Below, piece by piece: positions 59,276 to 64,000 of a stretch of 64,000 nt of DNA. The position numbers were made by a program, and so were the translations under genes. The DNA lies in assembly GCA_026874595.1 (NCBI GenBank), contig CM049306.1:18345019-18409018 (forward strand). Reading direction: 5' to 3'. This stretch comes from Sipunculus nudus. Its lineage: Eukaryota > Annelida > Sipuncula > Golfingiida > Sipunculidae. The notes beneath the pieces were generated by a model. It did not search any database, was not told the DNA's origin, and was given only the letters and a program-made list of their open reading frames with translations. Within the stretch, counting starts at the first letter, position 1. Each line of letters starts with the position of its first letter.

Positions 59276-60781
59276 ACCAGTGAACAGTGTTTCTCTGCTG
59301 AAGTTATTCTACAATGAGTAGTTAAACTAGAGGACTAAATCCCCCGCCAAATTGTTATGTGAGATATATGTGTTTTGGCTGATATAATAGTATGAGAAAA
59401 ATTGACACAACTGCCAAATGTATAAACACACGTCTTGGTAAATAGAGTTGGATCCCAAATAACTTATCAGGTTATGGGAGAGGCTTACGATACCCTTCCT
59501 ATTTCAATACGACTTGGGGATGAGCAATACTTGTTTAAGACACTGCAACGCATATTTAAAAAAACTGATAAAAATCCAAAAATCATCCACGTATGGCCAA
59601 AACCTAATCAGGCTAGGAGACGCGTAAGGTACAAAGGCAATGCTATATACAGGTGGATATGAGTAAAAATTTGAGACCGGGATTCGAATATGAGATTTTA
59701 AACTTAAATTTTAAAATTTCATGATAAATCTAAAGATCTTTAAGTGCATGCATAACTCATCCCCCGGGGCAGGGGACAATGGCGCTGATTTGTGGAAGTA
59801 TAAGTTTTAAAGTATAAAAAGTAAATATTCACGCTTTCATTACAGCTCTTGTATCTTTGGCTGGCTTACAGAAACTCTCATGGTTGTTTCAGAATAAATA
59901 CAATATTGAGTGTTCTAGTGCTTTGCTTTGCAATTCCTCCTGAAATCTTTGATAAAATGACAATGTATATATTTGAATTGAAGAAAGATGGTTATTAATA
60001 TTATTATAAGAATTCTCCTCTTATCAATTGACTTTCGGTTTTGCTGAGGCAATGCTTTGTCGCCCATTGAGTTAGAATCTTACATTTTGCATTCAAACTT
60101 TAGTAAGGTGTCGTTGAAACCTAAGACCATGACACATTAAGAAATAGATCCCAACGTGCATATTAATGTTTAATGTTGATTTGTGTAAATTATCAGGGAA
60201 TACCTAGTCGCCATATGTCGATATAGTCATACATAAAATCTTGGTCCAGAAACATACTACAAGTGGTAATTAATGCGTTTTAACGAAAAGCCATCTGGGA
60301 TTATTTTGCTAGCTAACTCTCATTTAATATGAGATCCAGTGTTCGGTTTTTTTTCCCGTTGTCCTTCCGTCCGGTTTTTCGTAAGCAGGGCACATTGCGT
60401 TACCGTTATGGTTACGAACTTGATATCAATTGTCAAGTCCCTTTGAAAAAAATATCTAAACAACAAGGAACAAGGTTACCACGACCTAATTCTTGCTAGC
60501 CATGCACTGGACAGAAATCCTGTTCCTCCTTTAAAGTCCCTATTAGAAGTCTCCATAAAACTGTGTCATAATCAATAGTACTGAATTTAACTAATTAATA
60601 TGTATACCTCCGCCGGTAAGCCACCTATACATGTAGTGGTTATAAGATGAATCGTTGTTGAATTTAGAGGCTGAAATACGGTGCAATCGACATACATTTA
60701 ACAATTAGATATTTCTTGGCACCGCAGGTTCCATAATATCCCAAGACAATTAACCCCCCCCCCTTTTAAGAACAGGCCCCA
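59276..60781 (+). repeat. Left arm of a large inverted repeat
   Basis: It matches, as reverse complement, 61792-64000 with the 703-bp insert and one target duplication removed (about 1.50 kb on each side). Matching blocks include TGAACAGTGTTTCTCTGCTG (59281) against the window's last bases, and GGCACCGCAGGTTCCATAAT near the centre. The outer limit is unknown because the right arm runs off the window. A 75-codon open frame here (59435-59662) is disrupted in the other arm and not called. Confidence 0.9.
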
Positions 60782-61791
60782 ATCTTCAGCCGCATATACT
60801 GACACTTACTTGGCAAGCGACTATGTTTTCTTCCATCTATCAACTTGAGAAACAATATTTTTCACCAAATATGAGGGCCAATATGTTGAATCTCTCTTGA
60901 GAAAAGAGCATTCATTTCTTTTATGGAAATGGGAAGGTAGGTGGCGCCACCTGTCTGGTTTATGAGAAAATTTTCCAAGATGGATGGACATGCCAAATTT
61001 AAGACCTATACCTTGAACCACTCCGGAGATATGATCAATTTTCACCCAAAGCACATGTGCTTCGAATACAAGGCGGAGGTATCCAAAATCAATTGACATG
61101 CACAATTTCAGCCCAATCTGTCCATTAGTTTTAGACTTATAATACTCACAGTACTGTCAAGTGGCAATGATGAGAATTAAAAGGCCCGAAAACAAGAAAA
61201 GGACAAAAGGTGGCGCCACCAGTCTTCCGCAGAAGACAAAGCTATCCAAGATATTCGATCAATTCGTTTATTGGACCAATCCATACATCCCTTATTGAGA
61301 TATTTATGATTTTGTGTGATTTTCACCATATATGGCAATATTCAAGGTCAAGGCCACTCTCATAGGAAAGGCCATGATCCCAATTTATATATACATCATC
61401 CCATAACCCATGTCAATGTATTTGCATAATACGAAATAATTCTGTCCATTAGTTTTTGACTTATAATGCTCACAGTACTGTTAAGTGGCAATAATAGGGG
61501 TATTAAACGGCACGGAAACAAGAAAAGGATAACAGGTGGCTCCACTAGTTTCCGGTACATGACAACACTATCCACGATATTCGGTCAAGTTGATTTTTGG
61601 ACCAATCCATGCATCCCTTATTGAGATATTTATGATTGTATGTGATTTTAACCGTATATTGCAATATCCAAGGTCATGGCCACTCTCATATATATCATCC
61701 CATAACCCATGTCTATGTATATGCATAATGTGAAATAATTCTGCATTAGTTTTTGACTTATAATGCTCACAGTAGTGACCTTGGATATTGA
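60782..61791. repeat. Tandem core between the inverted-repeat arms
   Basis: Units of about 300-330 bp start near 61116, 61442 and 61740 with TCTGTCCATTAGTTTTTGAC. They contain GGTGGCGCCACC (61209) or its variant GGTGGCTCCACT (61534), ATCCCTTATTGAGATATTTA and AAGGTCAAGGCCACTCTC. A further monomer at about 60940 has GGTGGCGCCACC, then CCACTCCGGAGATATGA, resembling the monomers of the 17-20 kb array. Confidence 0.8.
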
Positions 61792-64000
61792 TGGGGCCTA
61801 TTCTTAAAAGGAAGGGGGGGGGGGTTAATTGTCTGGGGATTATGGCACCTGCGGTGCCAAGAAATATCTAATTGTTAAATGTATGTCGATTGCACCGTAT
61901 TTCAGCCTCTAAATTCAACAACGATTCATCTTATAACCACTACATGTATAGGTGGCTTACCGGCGGAGATATACATATTAATTAGATAAATTCAGTACTA
62001 TTGGTTATGACACAGTTTTATGGAGACTTCTAATAGGGCCATTAAAGGAGAAACGAGATTTCTGTCCAGTGGCTAGCAAGAATTAGGTCGTGGTTACCTT
62101 GTTCCTTGGTGTTTAGATATTTCGCAAAGGCACTTGACAATTATTATCAAGTTCGTAACCATAACAGTAACGCTATATTCCCAGCTTACTGACGGAAGGA
62201 CAACGGAAACAAAAAACGAACACTGGATCTCATCTTAAATGAAAGTTAGCTAGCAAAATAATCCCAGATGGCTATTCGTTAAACACATTACGTACTACGC
62301 TCTTTACACAGCGCTTTACCTATAGGGCTACTACCTATATCGTAAGGCGCTGTTTGTTATGACCTCGTATCCTGAATTGCAACACCAGAGTGGAGCACTG
62401 TATTTTTGTCCAATCAGATGAGACTTTGTGCTGGAAGACAAAGCCAAGCGAGGAATACACAGAGCCAATCATATTAATTTCTTTTTGAGTGACAGCTCAT
62501 CCCCCAGCGTAACCGTCTGAACAGGCCACAGGCTCAGAGAGAATTGCCCCTGACGTGGTTTGCTTAGGGCCTTGGGCACATAGGATGCTCGGCCGGTGAG
62601 CTGTAATTCAAACGAAACGTAACAACAAAGGCTGTGTGCACACCTCGCTTGCTGCATGGTTTCAGTTCTGCAGACAACAGATACATGGCTACGCTAACAC
62701 AGTCATAATGTCATAATCGAATCGGTCGATGATGCGAGAATGCAGAGGGAGCAATTTAAATTCGACCGGAAACTCAATAAGCGGCGCTTGAAGCGCAGCA
62801 ATGGGCGGAGCCAGGATGCCTGTCGAGTGTTTGTTTATTGGCATCTGATTGGCTGCTTGTCACGTCATACGCACGTTTATTTCAGTGGAAAACGAACCGC
62901 CATCTGGTGTCTAAATATATCATAAACGGTCAAAGCTGGCAGCGTGAAAATCGGTTGCTTCTTTAGAAGCGCAAGATTTCCGCTGCCTCGGGAGCGTAAT
63001 TACGTACCACCTGTAGTATGTTTCTGGACCAAGATTTTATGTATGACTATATCGACATACGGCTACTAGGTATTCCCTAATAAATTACACTAATCAACAT
63101 TACAACATTACTATGCACGTTGGGATCTATTTCTTAATGTGTCATGGTCTTAGGTTTAAAGGGCACCTTACTAAAGTTTGAATGCAAAATGTAAGATTCT
63201 AACTCAATGGGCGACAAAGCATTGCCTCAGCAAAACCGAAAGTCAATTGATAAGAGGAGAATCCTATTAATAATATTAATAACCATCTTTCTTCAATTCA
63301 AATATATACATTTTCATTTTCCCCCAAGATATCAGGAGGAATTGCAAAGCAAAGCACTAGAACACTCAATATTGTATTTATTCTGAAACAACCATGAGAG
63401 TTGCTCTAAGCCAGCCAAAGATACAAGAGCTGTAATGAAAGCGTGAATATTTACTTTTTATACTTTAAAACTTGTAGTCCTACAAATCAGCGCCATTGTC
63501 CCCTGCCCCGGGGGATGAGTTATGCATGCACTTAAAGATCTTTAGATTTATCATGAAATTTTAAAATCTAAGTTTAACATCTCATATTCGAAGCCAGATC
63601 ACGAATTTTTACTCATATCCATCTGTATAAAGCGTTGCCTTTGTACCTTACGCGTCTCCCAGTCTGTTTAGGTTTTGGCCATACGTGGATGATTTTTGGA
63701 TTTTTTATCAGTTTTTTTAAAATATGCGTTGCAATGTCTTAAAAAAGTTTTGCTTATCCCCAAGTCGTATTGTAATATGAAGGGTATCGTAAGCCTCTCT
63801 CATAACCTGATAAATTATTTGGGATCCTATTCTATTTACTAAGACGTGTGTTTATACATTTGGCAGTTGTGTCAATTTTCTCATACTATTATATCAGCCA
63901 AAACACATATATCTCACATAACAATTTGGCGGGGGATTTTGTCCTCTAGTTTAACTGCTCATTGTAGAATAACTTCAGCAGAGAAACACTGTTCACTGGT
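61792..64000 (-). repeat. Right arm of the large inverted repeat, interrupted by a DNA element
   Basis: Reverse complement of 59276-60781, still continuing at the window edge. It is split by the 703-bp element at 62296-62998. Scattered substitutions and small indels separate the arms (for example the G tract near 61818 against a C tract near 60755), so it is not a perfect assembly-artefact palindrome. Confidence 0.9.
62296..62998. mobile_element. 703-bp non-autonomous DNA transposon, Mutator-like, copy B
   Basis: It begins TACGCTC, ends GAGCGTA and is flanked by ATTACGTAC at 62287-62295 and 62999-63007. It is the reverse-orientation homologue of 8504-9200. The left arm of the surrounding inverted repeat has ATTAATTAC at the same spot with no insert, an empty site that confirms element ends and the 9-bp duplication. 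The shared 61-codon frame lies at 62740-62925 (plus). Confidence 0.9.

Noticed and set aside
59435-59662. 75-codon frame in the left inverted-repeat arm
   Set aside because: The matching stretch of the right arm has indels that break it, so it is not under coding constraint.

Overview
The window is animal nuclear DNA, most likely from a marine bivalve mollusc. The evidence is large GT-AG introns, a SLC6 transporter gene, a Penelope-like element, Gypsy solo LTRs, tRNA-derived SINEs, and tandem-core repeats with embedded CGGA or GGC microsatellites of a kind known from bivalves. No species name can be read from the sequence. Exon models below are hand-built from splice sites and phase continuity.

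Layout. 1-12.5 kb: a plus-strand four-exon gene for a small secreted PAN/apple-domain protein (1529-12499). Its second intron holds a nested mobile-element composite: an internally deleted Gypsy retrotransposon (8354-10430) carrying a 697-bp DNA element with a 9-bp target-site duplication. 13.6-16.2 kb: a Gypsy solo LTR with a 4-bp target duplication, then a broken LINE. 17.1-20.6 kb: an element whose core is a 585-bp higher-order tandem array built from four ~146-bp monomers. 21.7-44.7 kb, minus strand: a complete 15-coding-exon SLC6 neurotransmitter/osmolyte symporter (619 aa) with every exon phase reconciled. Its introns carry SINEs, a second solo LTR and a minisatellite made from copies of its own splice acceptor. 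47.7-51.9 kb: a young Penelope-like element with an intact 866-codon RT/GIY-YIG ORF between 715-bp near-identical direct repeats that hold hammerhead-like cores. 56-57.8 kb: an inverted, diverged copy of the 17-20 kb element. 59.3-64 kb: a large inverted repeat with a tandem core. Its right arm carries a second copy of the 9-bp-TSD element while its left arm preserves the empty site.

Only two host genes are supported, and they converge toward about 21 kb. The rest is repeat-dominated. Copies of one palindromic 12-mer, GGTGGCGCCACC, sit in the monomers of several separate tandem-core elements, which appear to form one superfamily.
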